Numbered from the stretch's first letter, positions 51,559-61,039 are shown. The stretch is 64,000 nucleotides of DNA from Trichomonas vaginalis G3 (GCF_026262505.1 NC_067207.1:30410082-30474081); one strand, 5' to 3'. Numbers and translations are program-made. Notes: a model not told the origin generated them from the sequence alone.

Positions 51559-53060
51559 AAGGTACGGACACTCCCTTCTAACCAAATTTTTGGCCTTAAA
51601 CTCCAGATACAGGCTATACATATTATGCATATGTAGAATACGTAGTTTGGAGAAAATCGGCAAATACAATCTAGAGAAATTAAATCATCCAGAATTATCG
51701 AGAAAAATCTCTTAAATGTCACGATGGTACAATTCAGCACAAGTATTATATCAGTGCTATATCATAAAACGAATTATATATCAATATAATACCGTAAATT
51801 TGATTCAATTTACAATATTGGTCTAAAATTGAAGCTTACTTTATCATGCACGTAGTACTAACAAGTTCAATGATCTCATATATCTACTACAATTTTAACA
51901 TTGCATGTTAAAACTTGTAATATGAAAATAAATAGACTAAAAATCTGTTTTAAGCTCTTTTCATCGACGTGTTTTACTGATGTAGCTCATATTTGTGAAA
52001 ATTGTAATACATTTGTAATAAAATTGCATATTATTTGGTTAGATATTTGTGATTAAAAATATGAGTATAAAATAAACATATAACTCATCATATTATATGC
52101 TATTAAATAAAGTTGCAATAATCTTTCTGTCCTGAGACATAGTTGAAAATTCCAAAAAAAATTCATAAAAAGAAAAATGAAAATCAAATATTTGATTTTT
52201 CACATGAAAAAATAGATTTAGAATATTTTTTGGAAAACTAGCTTGTTGTATTATTATCAGAACTTTGAAGTTCAATCCTTTTGAGGTGCAAATTTGCAAT
52301 ATTTTTTGATTCTGATATTAAATTTTTTCATTCTTCAACTTAAAGCTGATCAAATCTCAGCCATTATGATAGAAATGATATATATCATACAAATTGCAGG
52401 TAAATTAATAATGATTTTATTTCTATAACAACAAGTCAATAGAATAAATGTATCTAAGTGTATTCGTAATTTCCTGGTAATGGTTATTGATTACGATATC
52501 AAACAATAACAGTGTGGTAAGATTTCAAATATCAATTTGGAATGAATCTCATGAAATCCAAGTAATTGCTTGGCAAACAAATATAATTTGGTAATAAAAG
52601 TCAAAATACTTCTGCAAAACTGCATAAATGCATTTTAACATCGCAATTTAATCTCTACACAAAAATTGTATTGACCGATTTACTGTATATTTTAACTGTG
52701 CATTTACCATTTGAATGCGATTTATGTATATGATTATCTAACAAAAATTTTGGCTGGATACTATCGATTCGAAATTTCATTTTTTAATCTATGCTTTTGT
52801 AAACGTAATTCTTGGTTTTAATCAATTTAGAAGCTACCCTATTACTGTGAATAGTTTTTAACGACATTTACTGAAATTGTAAAATATAATCAGTCCAAAG
52901 AGAGATCATTCGAGTTAACATCCTATTACAAAGTATAGGTTGCTATGTTCTGTTGCATTGCCCCAATGATGGCTTGCTTGATAAAATACATAGGGAGATA
53001 TGATCCTTGAAAATACCCTAGCATTTTTAATAAAATAAGGTTAAAGAGTGTCCGTACCTT
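51559..53060. mobile_element. Second non-autonomous mariner-type element
   Basis: Perfect 15-bp terminal inverted repeats, AAGGTACGGACACTC at 51559-51573 and its reverse complement at 53046-53060, flanked by TA at 51557-51558 and 53061-53062. The repeats share weaker similarity further in (CTAACC/TTAACC). 1,502 bp, no transposase frame. The end sequence differs from the element at 35641, so it is a separate family. Its right end lies 11 bases from the SMN stop codon. Confidence 0.75.
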
Positions 53061-53071
53061 TATAAAAATGA

Positions 53072-53740
53072 TCATTTCGGTAGTACATTATTTTGATTTC
53101 GCCTAGCATCTGCAAGTCCTGTATAATAGCCAGCCCAATACCAAGCATGAAGCATATGATTTCGAATTGGATCATTATCGATAGGAATTGGAGGTGGAAA
53201 TGTAACTGCATTACTTGTAGATTGTGCCATCATTGATGGAGGTTCAGGTGGAAAAGCATTTGGTAGAGAAACATATATTGGGTTTGGTCGAGTTAATTTA
53301 GCTGAATCACTCATGTCTTTGTCTTCATTTTCGTTTACTTTATTAGGTTTAGAATGTTGCTGCTTATCATTCGATTTTATATTTGCTTTTTCAGTTTTGT
53401 TTTCTTTTTGTATAGGTTTTTCTTTTAACACAGGTCTAGACTTCGGCTCTTGATTTTGAATTGGTTTGTCAATTGGTCTTTTATCTAAAATGTTAAACTT
53501 TGGTAGATTTTTAGGTTCATCCAAAGGTGTTTCTTTCTGATTTGCCGAATTTGAAGTTTCTTCAACTTTTGAGTTATTTGAATTTAATATTTCTGCATTA
53601 GTTGGAATAAAAAATTTTGCGCCTTCGATTTTAGAGGAAACTTGGAAGGAAGAGACAGCCATTTCAAAGGCATCAACAATAGCATTATCTGTTTTTGGCA
53701 AATAAAGTTTGATATTTGATGGATCAGCAATTGGATCCAT
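53072..53740 (-). CDS. smn: Survival motor neuron (SMN) homologue without a Tudor domain
   Basis: 222 residues, ATG 53738-53740. Three SMN features are in order: an N-terminal Gemin2-binding-like helix (DNAIVDAFEMAVSSF, residues 18-32), a Pro-rich segment (FPPEPPS, FPPPIPIDNDP), and a C-terminal YG box (HMLHAWYWAGYYTGLADARR, about 192-211), where Gly/Tyr spacing drives SMN oligomerisation. The middle is Lys/Asn/Pro/Glu-rich and disordered, with no Tudor fold, as in fission yeast Smn1. SMN with Gemin2 loads Sm proteins onto spliceosomal snRNAs, so this fits the few introns of trichomonads. Confidence 0.82.
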   Translation of the reverse strand: MDPIADPSNIKLYLPKTDNAIVDAFEMAVSSFQVSSKIEGAKFFIPTNAEILNSNNSKVEETSNSANQKETPLDEPKNLPKFNILDKRPIDKPIQNQEPKSRPVLKEKPIQKENKTEKANIKSNDKQQHSKPNKVNENEDKDMSDSAKLTRPNPIYVSLPNAFPPEPPSMMAQSTSNAVTFPPPIPIDNDPIRNHMLHAWYWAGYYTGLADARRNQNNVLPK

Positions 53741-54017
53741 TTATAAAAAAATAAATAAAGATTCTAAGAAAACAATAAATTATTATCACAATGCATTAGT
53801 ATTTTTTTATGGAGACATAAGTTTAGATTTCAGAATTTTATAATATCTCCGTGTAAATATCTCAATTTAGGAACGGATAGAAAATAAACTATCGGAAATT
53901 TTAGGGGCTGCATCCGGTCAATTAAATAGGGGATTTCTTCCCTTTGACGAAAAACGAATCGCAACAATCGACGATTCCTATCGATATTTTCAGGAAATTT
54001 CGCAAAATAAAAAAAAA

Positions 54018-54051
<34 letters not shown>

Positions 54052-54055
54052 AAGT
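53741..54055. other. Spacer holding the probable left end of the virus-like element
   Basis: Host-like AT-rich sequence up to about 53880, then less typical sequence (GGGGCTGCATCCGG, ACGAATCGCAACAATCGACG) leading into an A-tract at 54008-54050 broken by one G. The outer boundary and the terminal inverted repeat cannot be fixed because the right end is outside the window. Confidence 0.4.
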
Positions 54056-54088
54056 GGGGCTTCCAGGCACTTCGTGCCCTCTAGCCCC
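54056..54088. promoter_or_regulatory. GC-rich stem-loop next to the A-tract
   Basis: GGGGCT pairs with AGCCCC and an inner GGCA-CTTCG-TGCC stem sits between them. It lies 41 bases before the first element gene. It may be part of the element's terminal repeat, a transcription signal or a replication hairpin. Confidence 0.45.
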
Positions 54089-54129
54089 GAAGATGTTTAG
54101 TATAAAGCCGCTTTTTAACTTCACTTAAA

Positions 54130-57100
54130 ATGCCACGTAAGCTACGTAAGAATATACGTAAGAGGAAGAGAGCATTGAAACATCCAATAGTAAAACTGAC
54201 ACCACAACAACAGTTGCAACAACAAATGATGAATGACCCCACTATGTTGCAACAAATGTCAAGCAACCCTACGCTTTTAAACCGAGTCATTGGTGCACAG
54301 AGTGGAGGTTTAAGAGCGGCACTTTTAGCGAAAATGGCAGGCTATGGTGGAGCTGCAGACGGAACAGCCTATAACCCTCAAAGTCAAATGAATTTGAGTT
54401 CACTCAAAAATCAAATAACAGATGTCAAAAAGTCAAACATAGACATACAGAAGCAAATAAGTGAAAACGAAAAGAAACTAGAATATGACAGACACACAAA
54501 GAAACTCAATGAGTTAAACGTAGAGAAAAAGAAGAAAGAAGAACAACTGAAAGAACTAAGTACAGAGCAATATGCGAAAAAAGTGTCAGAAAAAGCAGCA
54601 GAAGTAGCAAAAATGGAACAAGATGTTTTAAATTTGAAAAACCATACTACTCAATATAAAGTACTGAAAGATGAAGAGATAAAACAAAAAGCCCTGAAGA
54701 CATATATGGATAGCGATGAGTATAAAAAAGAAGTTGAAGCAAATGTAAAGGCAGAAAAACTTTTACAGTTGCAAAACCAAACCGTACAGTATGAAAACTT
54801 AGCACAAGAAAGTAAAAATAACGACGCAGCCATGCAAAAGGCAATGAAAAGCGCAGAATATATAAAAGCTAACAATGACTGGTTAGATGCCCAAGCCAAC
54901 GCTAAAGCAGCCCAACTTATAGGGTCAATAAGGACAAAAATACAAGCGGATGAAGACAGTTCAAATGAAGCTTTAACGAATGCTGACTTTAAGAACGCCT
55001 TCGAAGCTCTTCATAGTAAGGTGAAACTAGTGAACGACTTCTCATCTGGAAAGAAACTGAAGTCTGAAGGTTTCGACAAAGAGTTAAAAGAAGTAGCACA
55101 AAATATGACGAAAATAACAGATGCAGCAACGAGACAGGCAGTTCAAAGTGCCTATGACGCCGTTAGAGCAACTGTTGTGGAAAGTCAAGAAAAAGAGTTA
55201 CAACAGACCAAAACAGACCTAGTAAATGCTTTCTTAAAAACGAAAAGTCAGGTAGGACATTACGCTGCAGATGGAACATATGTGCCAGCTGGTGGAACTT
55301 ATATACCAGCTGGTGGAACTTATATACCAGCTGTTGGAATTTATATACCACCAAACCCTCCAAGAGAAGCACCTGCACCAGGACTACCTAAAACATTTAC
55401 ATCGTCACATGGACACAGACACAGGCATGCACCAAAAACAACACAACAACCAACACAACCACCTCCACAACCAGCACAACAACAACAACAACCAGCACAA
55501 CAACCACCTCCACAACCAGCACAGCAACCAACAGTTCAAAACCCTGCACAACAACAACCACAAACAGAACAAGGAAACCAAGAAATCTTAAAAATGCTTA
55601 AGGAAAAATATGGTTACCCAGATAGTATTGACTTTAGTGACAGATATAAAGAAGCTATTAGAAAGTTCAAGAAAGGAAATACTGACCCGAACCTATTTAG
55701 CTTTATGACTCAGCACCAAATCGAATATAATCTCAAACCTGGAAAATACAAGCTCGCTAAGGGATATGATTTAATAGCATATCATCCAAATGACATGGAT
55801 GAATTTACTCCGAGATATTTGATGTCAGAGCTAAATGACGATTCAACTCTCTTCATAAAACGCGTAAAAAATAGAGACGGAACGAAAGAAGAAAGGTTTA
55901 TGAATGCGGATGACTTAAATAGGGAATTTGCTAAAAACCGTCTCGGAATATATGAAATGCCACGAGATAAGGTACAAGAAACTCAACAGGAAGAAGTTCA
56001 GATACAACCAGACATGGAAGAAATAGTTCAGCAACAACAGCTAGAAGAGCCTGAAGGAAACGAACAAGTCCCTCCTTTGGAAACTAACTTCACAGAACTA
56101 GATGAAGATTTGGAACAGCCGAAAAATCTTGACCCTCAACAAGAGTATGAGGTGAATATGGAATCTTTCCAAGAGTCTAAAAAAAATTCGGCTGACATAG
56201 TAGAAGAATATCGAAAAATGTTTGCCGACATACAAAAGACTCCAACACCAGATGAAAATATTCAGCATAGAATGGAAGTACTGAAAGAAAATGTACACAA
56301 ATACAACAACCCTTTTTACTTACGAGCATACAACGTTCAATCTTTGGATGAACTCGGTGGAAATAAAAGGTTAAATTTCACCAAAACATATAGAAATGAA
56401 ACATTGTTTAAAGTTCATTCAGAACCTAACCAAGATGGAAACAAACCTACTTTTGTTTCTGCAGACTATGGAACTACAATGAGATGGGGTCATAAAGCTA
56501 ACCCGGATAGGTGGTTCATAAACTTACAACCACAATTCCAAGAAGTTGTAGACGCAATGGAAGTCAATGGTGAACCAGATATAGCTGGTATTTTCAGCGC
56601 GGCTTTAATGCCATTGAAAGATATGAAACATGCAGATATTTTGGACCAGTATGAAATGAACATGGCTGATGGAAATATAACACCTGACGTTCTAGAACAT
56701 TTATCTAAAAGAACTACACAGAACCATAAAGATGGTATATTTGGTGAAGAGTTTAGAAAGAAAGTTAGGGAGGGAGAAGGAAGAGAACCTATTGTACATG
56801 ACCTTGCAAACGAAAGTTTACAAAATGTCATAAAAACTTACTTTGCAGACAATGAACTGAGAAGGGATGAATATTTAAGAAAACTCAAATGGACAGTACC
56901 AAATGAAATGTTAGTATTGAAAAACATGTTCCTTGACAAAATAAAACCAACTACAGAAATAAATGACGCAAGACTGAAGCGTTGGGTAAAAGCTTTCCCA
57001 TTCACAAAAGATATAGTTGGTAACATGGAAAGAAAACCAGAATGGCTACAAAAACATATATTTGGAAACGAGCTTATTCCATATGGACAGGCTCTGTTTG

Positions 57101-57468
57101 AAGAGCTTGAACCGGAAACTCAGGAAAGAGTCATGCAAACAATACGCGAAGACTCAAATACAAACTATGACAAAATCTTTCTAGGATATAGGTTACCTGA
57201 GATGGGCGACCAGAGCCCAAAGGCAAAAAGGACATGGGAAATTTACAACATACTAGGTGAACATGAGGCAAAGATGCAACAACTTGAAGCAGAGGGCAAG
57301 TTACCAAAAGCGACACCAAAGAAGAAGAGAAGAGTAGAACAAAGTGAAAGTAGTGAAGAAGTAACTTCATCTAGTGAAAGTAGTGGCAATGAAGGAAAAA
57401 GAAGAGTTAAAAACTCAGTCAGGAAGAAAGTAAAGCTTGGTCCACGTGGGTTCTATTATGACATATAA
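54130..57468 (+). CDS. 1112-residue Gln/Pro-rich element protein, unknown
   Basis: First gene of the virus-like element, intact. Residues 1-20 are very basic (KLRKNIRKRKRALK), a DNA-binding or nuclear signal. Residues 30-75 are Gln/Met-rich with a Gly patch. Residues 90-380 are a long Lys/Glu/Ala coiled coil. Around 380-415 a short repeat YIPAGGT occurs three to four times, the last diverged. Residues 415-480 are Pro/Gln-rich. Residues 485-1060 look globular and helical. The tail is Ser/Glu-rich then basic. It lies directly before the capsid gene, so a large structural, internal or DNA-condensing protein is likely. Asp/Asn codons favour GAC/AAC more than in host genes. Confidence 0.85.
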   Translation: MPRKLRKNIRKRKRALKHPIVKLTPQQQLQQQMMNDPTMLQQMSSNPTLLNRVIGAQSGGLRAALLAKMAGYGGAADGTAYNPQSQMNLSSLKNQITDVKKSNIDIQKQISENEKKLEYDRHTKKLNELNVEKKKKEEQLKELSTEQYAKKVSEKAAEVAKMEQDVLNLKNHTTQYKVLKDEEIKQKALKTYMDSDEYKKEVEANVKAEKLLQLQNQTVQYENLAQESKNNDAAMQKAMKSAEYIKANNDWLDAQANAKAAQLIGSIRTKIQADEDSSNEALTNADFKNAFEALHSKVKLVNDFSSGKKLKSEGFDKELKEVAQNMTKITDAATRQAVQSAYDAVRATVVESQEKELQQTKTDLVNAFLKTKSQVGHYAADGTYVPAGGTYIPAGGTYIPAVGIYIPPNPPREAPAPGLPKTFTSSHGHRHRHAPKTTQQPTQPPPQPAQQQQQPAQQPPPQPAQQPTVQNPAQQQPQTEQGNQEILKMLKEKYGYPDSIDFSDRYKEAIRKFKKGNTDPNLFSFMTQHQIEYNLKPGKYKLAKGYDLIAYHPNDMDEFTPRYLMSELNDDSTLFIKRVKNRDGTKEERFMNADDLNREFAKNRLGIYEMPRDKVQETQQEEVQIQPDMEEIVQQQQLEEPEGNEQVPPLETNFTELDEDLEQPKNLDPQQEYEVNMESFQESKKNSADIVEEYRKMFADIQKTPTPDENIQHRMEVLKENVHKYNNPFYLRAYNVQSLDELGGNKRLNFTKTYRNETLFKVHSEPNQDGNKPTFVSADYGTTMRWGHKANPDRWFINLQPQFQEVVDAMEVNGEPDIAGIFSAALMPLKDMKHADILDQYEMNMADGNITPDVLEHLSKRTTQNHKDGIFGEEFRKKVREGEGREPIVHDLANESLQNVIKTYFADNELRRDEYLRKLKWTVPNEMLVLKNMFLDKIKPTTEINDARLKRWVKAFPFTKDIVGNMERKPEWLQKHIFGNELIPYGQALFEELEPETQERVMQTIREDSNTNYDKIFLGYRLPEMGDQSPKAKRTWEIYNILGEHEAKMQQLEAEGKLPKATPKKKRRVEQSESSEEVTSSSESSGNEGKRRVKNSVRKKVKLGPRGFYYDI
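55262..55362 (+). repeat. In-gene short repeat coding YIPAGGT
   Basis: A 21-base unit (ACTTATATACCAGCTGGTGG type) is repeated in tandem about four times with the last copy diverged, within the 1112-residue gene. Whole-codon units keep the frame, so copy number can vary between element copies. Confidence 0.8.
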
Positions 57469-57500
57469 ATCCAACTATTCTATATTTTTACCCATATGAA

Positions 57501-59108
57501 ATGTACGCCGCTCAGAATATAACGCCAACAGTTTTGGATGCCATGAATGGAAATGTTTCCGAATGGTATAACGAATGCGACAATGCCATTAGAAGGTCAG
57601 AAATAGTTCCTGGAACTTACGAATATACAACTGCTGTTTCATATGGAAACGTAGGTGAGTTTGGAGAAGGTTCTTCAACAACAGTAGATATTGCTTGCGA
57701 CAGGTTTCATATAATTTCTATTGACAACTCTTTCTTATACGTGGAACAAGACATTGAAATAAAACCTTCTGCCAAGTTGTCTGACAAGAAAGGTTGCAAT
57801 GGAATTTTCTATGTCGGATACCAATATGCTCCAGAAGTTTTTATGGGATATAAGATATATTCTAACTCTGACTTAGTTCAAACAGTAACATGGGCAAACT
57901 ATGAATGGTTCGCTTTGAGAAACTCAGTACAACCACAAGCTAGAGAACAAACAGACCAGTATGCAACTATTGAGAAAATAAGAAGACTTGACCCTAACGT
58001 TCCAGGAGTTTATGTTAACCTTTCTGGACAAACTGCAGCAGCAGTAACCAAAGTAAAACTGAAACTTAGAGTTCCTTTGTCATCTTTCCTCATCTTCAGG
58101 TTTTTAAGATACTTGCCAAACTGGGCAGGAAAAATTTCTATCGAACTTACTCCAAGCAAAAATAACTTAGTCATTGCACCAACACAAGACCCATTCACTC
58201 TTACAGACGTAAAGGGAGCAAATCAAACGTCATTCGCCGAATTTTGCAAAGACAAAGTTGACTTAGACTTTGGTTTCTCAAACTTCAACACTGAAGTAAA
58301 CTATTATTTCAATGCTGCTGGAACTGCTTGGGACCCAGTTAAGTTCACATGCGAAAAGTTTGAATGCAAGAGAATAGAAAGCAGACTTGCAGTCTATATG
58401 TTGGACCCAGATATTTCAAATGCTTTAGCTGCCAAATATATTGCAGTTCCACTTATGTTCCCTATACACCAAATATCTGTCAAAGACTTTGCAGGTGAAG
58501 TTGGAAACCAAAGTGCTGAACCAGGTGCAAGAACAGATATTGCTTTAACAACTGCAATGAAACATGCAGATACTATGTTTGTTCTTTTCAGACGAACTAT
58601 AAATGACTATTCTTGTTTCTACAACCCTGGTATTAAATATCATATAAACATAGATGGCAAATATTATCCAAGAGAAGAATATTCTACAGTTGAAGATATG
58701 AGGTCATACAACTTGACATTAGATGCTATGAACTTTAACAACAACTTCACAACAACCATTAACCCTGAAATGCAAAGTTCTATTATGCCATATGTGAAAG
58801 TATGGACCCATACAGGAGCTCAAAAAACTCAATATACAAATGGAGACCGTTCAAACTTTTGGCTTGGCATTCCATTTGCTGACTCAGAAGACTTTATGGG
58901 TGGTATTTCAACTGTTGGTACAGTTCAAATACAATATACTGGTGACAGAGACGGTCCAGATGAATTGAAAGCAAAGAAGTTTACAAAACCAATAGCACTT
59001 TTCACGGAAGATGCTCTTTTGAAGATTCGTTCGATGAAACCTGCTGGGGCTCCTCAGATTGGCATAACGACAGCTTCCATCGAGCAGATTTTGGCAGCAG
59101 GTCAGTAA
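57501..59108 (+). CDS. Probable major capsid protein (double jelly-roll)
   Basis: 535 residues, ATG 57501, intact, 32 bases after the previous gene. The pattern is beta-rich with two matching halves: early VDIACDRFHIISIDNSFLYVEQDIEIKP, later CEKFECKRIESRLAVYM and LRFLRYLPNWAGKISIEL-type strands. Length, position before a smaller jelly-roll protein, and an A32-like ATPase in the same element fit the polinton/polinton-like/virophage capsid module. The double jelly-roll is inferred from pattern and context, not shown. Its last 107 bases overlap an antisense gene. It would build icosahedral capsids. Confidence 0.72.
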   Translation: MYAAQNITPTVLDAMNGNVSEWYNECDNAIRRSEIVPGTYEYTTAVSYGNVGEFGEGSSTTVDIACDRFHIISIDNSFLYVEQDIEIKPSAKLSDKKGCNGIFYVGYQYAPEVFMGYKIYSNSDLVQTVTWANYEWFALRNSVQPQAREQTDQYATIEKIRRLDPNVPGVYVNLSGQTAAAVTKVKLKLRVPLSSFLIFRFLRYLPNWAGKISIELTPSKNNLVIAPTQDPFTLTDVKGANQTSFAEFCKDKVDLDFGFSNFNTEVNYYFNAAGTAWDPVKFTCEKFECKRIESRLAVYMLDPDISNALAAKYIAVPLMFPIHQISVKDFAGEVGNQSAEPGARTDIALTTAMKHADTMFVLFRRTINDYSCFYNPGIKYHINIDGKYYPREEYSTVEDMRSYNLTLDAMNFNNNFTTTINPEMQSSIMPYVKVWTHTGAQKTQYTNGDRSNFWLGIPFADSEDFMGGISTVGTVQIQYTGDRDGPDELKAKKFTKPIALFTEDALLKIRSMKPAGAPQIGITTASIEQILAAGQ

Positions 59109-59421
59109 GTTGTTCTTGAACTGACTTCTCTCCGTCAAATATTGACAGTACGCCAGTTTTGATATAATATTGTATTATAAACTTTCCTTTAGAAATATCG
59201 GTCAGTTTTGTTGTTATATTTTTGTCTGCTTCAAGAACTTTCACCATTTCGGTTATACCAACTTTCTTTGCTTTATGAAAATATTTTGGTTCAGCAAATA
59301 TTGCTATTCTATAACATTTTCCATTGTTTGTGTAAAGAACTATTCTATCAATGAACTTGTATTGTTTGTGTGTGTAAACTTTGTTCTGCTTCAATTCGAA
59401 GAGATACTCAAATACGTCCAT
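59002..59421 (-). CDS. 139-residue element protein, antisense to the capsid end
   Basis: ATG at 59419-59421. The protein is soluble-looking, Lys-rich, with alternating strands and helices (KFIDRIVLYTNNGKCYRIAIF, GKFIIQYYIKTG) and an acidic/Ser/Gln tail. Its last 107 bases overlap the end of the capsid gene on the other strand; the tail codes for Pro/Ser/Glu-rich sequence there, as expected for an overprinted end. It is divergent from the 161-residue gene, starts 18 bases apart. No family recognised. The long frame covering it on the plus strand (from 59170) is not coding before 59440. Confidence 0.6.
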   Translation of the reverse strand: MDVFEYLFELKQNKVYTHKQYKFIDRIVLYTNNGKCYRIAIFAEPKYFHKAKKVGITEMVKVLEADKNITTKLTDISKGKFIIQYYIKTGVLSIFDGEKSVQEQLTDLLPKSARWKLSLCQSEEPQQVSSNESSKEHLP

Positions 59422-59439
59422 CTTTTTATTCTAAGTAAA

Positions 59440-59925
59440 ATGTCATTTCCGAAAAATAGAAGCGTAAGTGTTTCAAAAGGTTTAATGGCGGTGGCAGATG
59501 TGAAGTTAAATTCACCAACTCAAACAAACAGTCAAAGTGTTGTTGTCAATGTCAAAGACAGAGATGTTGAAGTGGGGAAACCATACAAAGAAGAAGATGG
59601 TATAACAATAGTTCCTGTAAAAGAACAACCAACATATCCTGAAGTTAGCAGAGACTTAAGTTCTGTTGCAGATATTCGAAATGACTACCAACAACTTAAA
59701 GACAAACTAAAACTCAGGAAAGATTTGTCAAGCTTTAGGTCTAATGTTAAACTTGGTCGAACACAACCCTGTAAAATGAACTCATATGTCATTGCACCTC
59801 ATGAAGTTTTGAAAGAACTATTGAAACTTTTGACAGAGGCAGACGATATAAACATCAAAGAAATAGAACCCGACATTGCTTGCTTGGTGTTTCATATAAT
59901 GTCATTGACAAGATATACGTTATGA
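59440..59925 (+). CDS. 161-residue element protein, unknown
   Basis: Start ATG 59440 chosen because the open frame before it is Phe/Cys-rich antisense text of the previous gene and because TCTAAGTAAA lies just upstream, like the next gene start at 60024. The N-terminus is basic and Ser-rich, the centre Lys/Glu/Asp-rich (KEEDGITIVPVKEQ), the C-terminal third helical (PHEVLKELLKLLTEADDI). Possibly a virion-associated or DNA-binding protein. Its TGA overlaps the ATG of a 31-codon frame (ATGA). Confidence 0.6.
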   Translation: MSFPKNRSVSVSKGLMAVADVKLNSPTQTNSQSVVVNVKDRDVEVGKPYKEEDGITIVPVKEQPTYPEVSRDLSSVADIRNDYQQLKDKLKLRKDLSSFRSNVKLGRTQPCKMNSYVIAPHEVLKELLKLLTEADDINIKEIEPDIACLVFHIMSLTRYTL

Positions 59926-60017
59926 AAGGAGGTGAAACGTTGAACTTAAAATATAGTTTCCCAGACGTCATAAAAATATTTGACGACCACAACATTTCAT
60001 TAAAATTTACTTGCTAA
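59922..60017 (+). CDS. 31-codon frame coupled to the preceding gene by ATGA
   Basis: ATG at 59922 overlaps the TGA at 59923-59925. The peptide (KYSFPDVIKIFDDHNISLKF inside) looks protein-like and could be a leftover of a longer gene. An AGGAGGTG string lies inside its 5' part; in a eukaryote this is coincidence. Support is only the position and composition. Confidence 0.3.
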   Translation: MKGGETLNLKYSFPDVIKIFDDHNISLKFTC

Positions 60018-60023
60018 GTAAAA

Positions 60024-60217
60024 ATGTCAAAACTTCTTGAAAGATGTTTGAAGAAAAATAATATAGACTTTATTTCATGTAAAGGACTTTACACACTTTT
60101 GAACGATATGAAAGACCCTGTTTTGTTTGTTCGTGTAGACAAGGAAAGTTCTATGTCTTTACAAAATATTTGAACTTCTTAGACAGAGAACTTCAAGAAA
60201 CGCCATGTGAAGTTTAG
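60024..60217 (+). pseudogene. Small element gene with one frameshift
   Basis: ATG 60024 opens 49 codons ending in TGA at about 60173, but protein-like text continues in another frame (KFYVFTKYLNFLDRELQE) to a TAG at 60215-60217. The change lies near 60140-60146. The whole would be about 64 codons. GCTAAGTAAAA precedes the ATG. Function unknown. Confidence 0.45.
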
Positions 60218-60262
60218 ATGAAGTTCTTCTCCACTTTCAGAAAAACTTTTAAATATATGTAA

Positions 60263-61039
60263 ATGGCAGAAGACATAGTGGTTTATACTATTACGACTAA
60301 AAACCCTGAGTCATATAATTCTATAACAACAAACTTACAAAGTCCTCAAGGACGATATTGTAAACTGACCTTAAACACGATGACGACTAAAGCCTGTTTT
60401 GCTCTTTTGACACCAGAAGACTTTGTTGTTGTGAATGGTAAAAAATACTCCTTTGAAGATACTTACTCAGATATACCACCAACAGGTTTTGTTGACTTAT
60501 TTAATACTTTAAGGACGGATGTAACATGTGCTGCAACTAGAGCAGGTTTCATTATGTTTGGATGTCCGACTGAGTTTAGTATAAACGATATGAGCTATAA
60601 TACAAAACTTATATCTGGTTTTTACTACCAACAGTTTCCTATAACAGGAAAAGGTGTCATACAAGGTTTGTCTGTTCCATTGACTTTAAGTACACCTATT
60701 TTATATATTGTTTCAAACTTAGGTTCAAAGTGCTATTCGAATGTCGACAGAAACTACTATGACCAAAAGATACTCATGCGTATAAACAACACTTTCTCTG
60801 CTGGTTTGCCTATTGTTCATTCGAATGCAGAGTTTTCAGCTTTAGTAAACTCAAACACTTTGGCAAACATAAACTTAACCTTAGTTGACGCAAACTTTGT
60901 TCCTGTAAAACTTTTATGTCCTATGTATTTGTCAATGACGGCAGAAAGTTTCGAATTGGAAGATGCAACTGGTGAAAGTATTGTACTACAAAAACAACTT
61001 CAACAACAAATAGCTCAAGAACAACAAAGTCAAGAATAA
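60263..61039 (+). CDS. Probable penton / minor capsid protein (single jelly-roll)
   Basis: 258 residues, ATG 60263, intact. Beta-rich throughout with alternating strands (GRYCKLTLNTMTTKACFALL, VIQGLSVPLTLSTPILYIV, NINLTLVDANFVPVKLLC), ending in a Gln/Glu-rich tail. Size, fold pattern and position after the major capsid fit the penton protein of polinton-type viruses. It would close capsid vertices. No sequence signature is decisive, so the call rests on pattern plus neighbours. Confidence 0.6.
   Translation: MAEDIVVYTITTKNPESYNSITTNLQSPQGRYCKLTLNTMTTKACFALLTPEDFVVVNGKKYSFEDTYSDIPPTGFVDLFNTLRTDVTCAATRAGFIMFGCPTEFSINDMSYNTKLISGFYYQQFPITGKGVIQGLSVPLTLSTPILYIVSNLGSKCYSNVDRNYYDQKILMRINNTFSAGLPIVHSNAEFSALVNSNTLANINLTLVDANFVPVKLLCPMYLSMTAESFELEDATGESIVLQKQLQQQIAQEQQSQE

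Noticed and set aside
55271-55591. 106-codon His/Gln-rich frame inside the 1112-residue gene
   Set aside because: A shifted reading of the Pro/Gln repeats; no independent support.
59170-59439. N-terminal 90 codons of a longer plus-strand frame
   Set aside because: Cys/Phe-rich antisense text of the minus-strand gene 59002-59421; the start at 59440 fits better.
59928-59940. AGGAGGTG resembling a bacterial ribosome binding site
   Set aside because: The surroundings are eukaryotic and the string lies inside a reading frame; coincidence.
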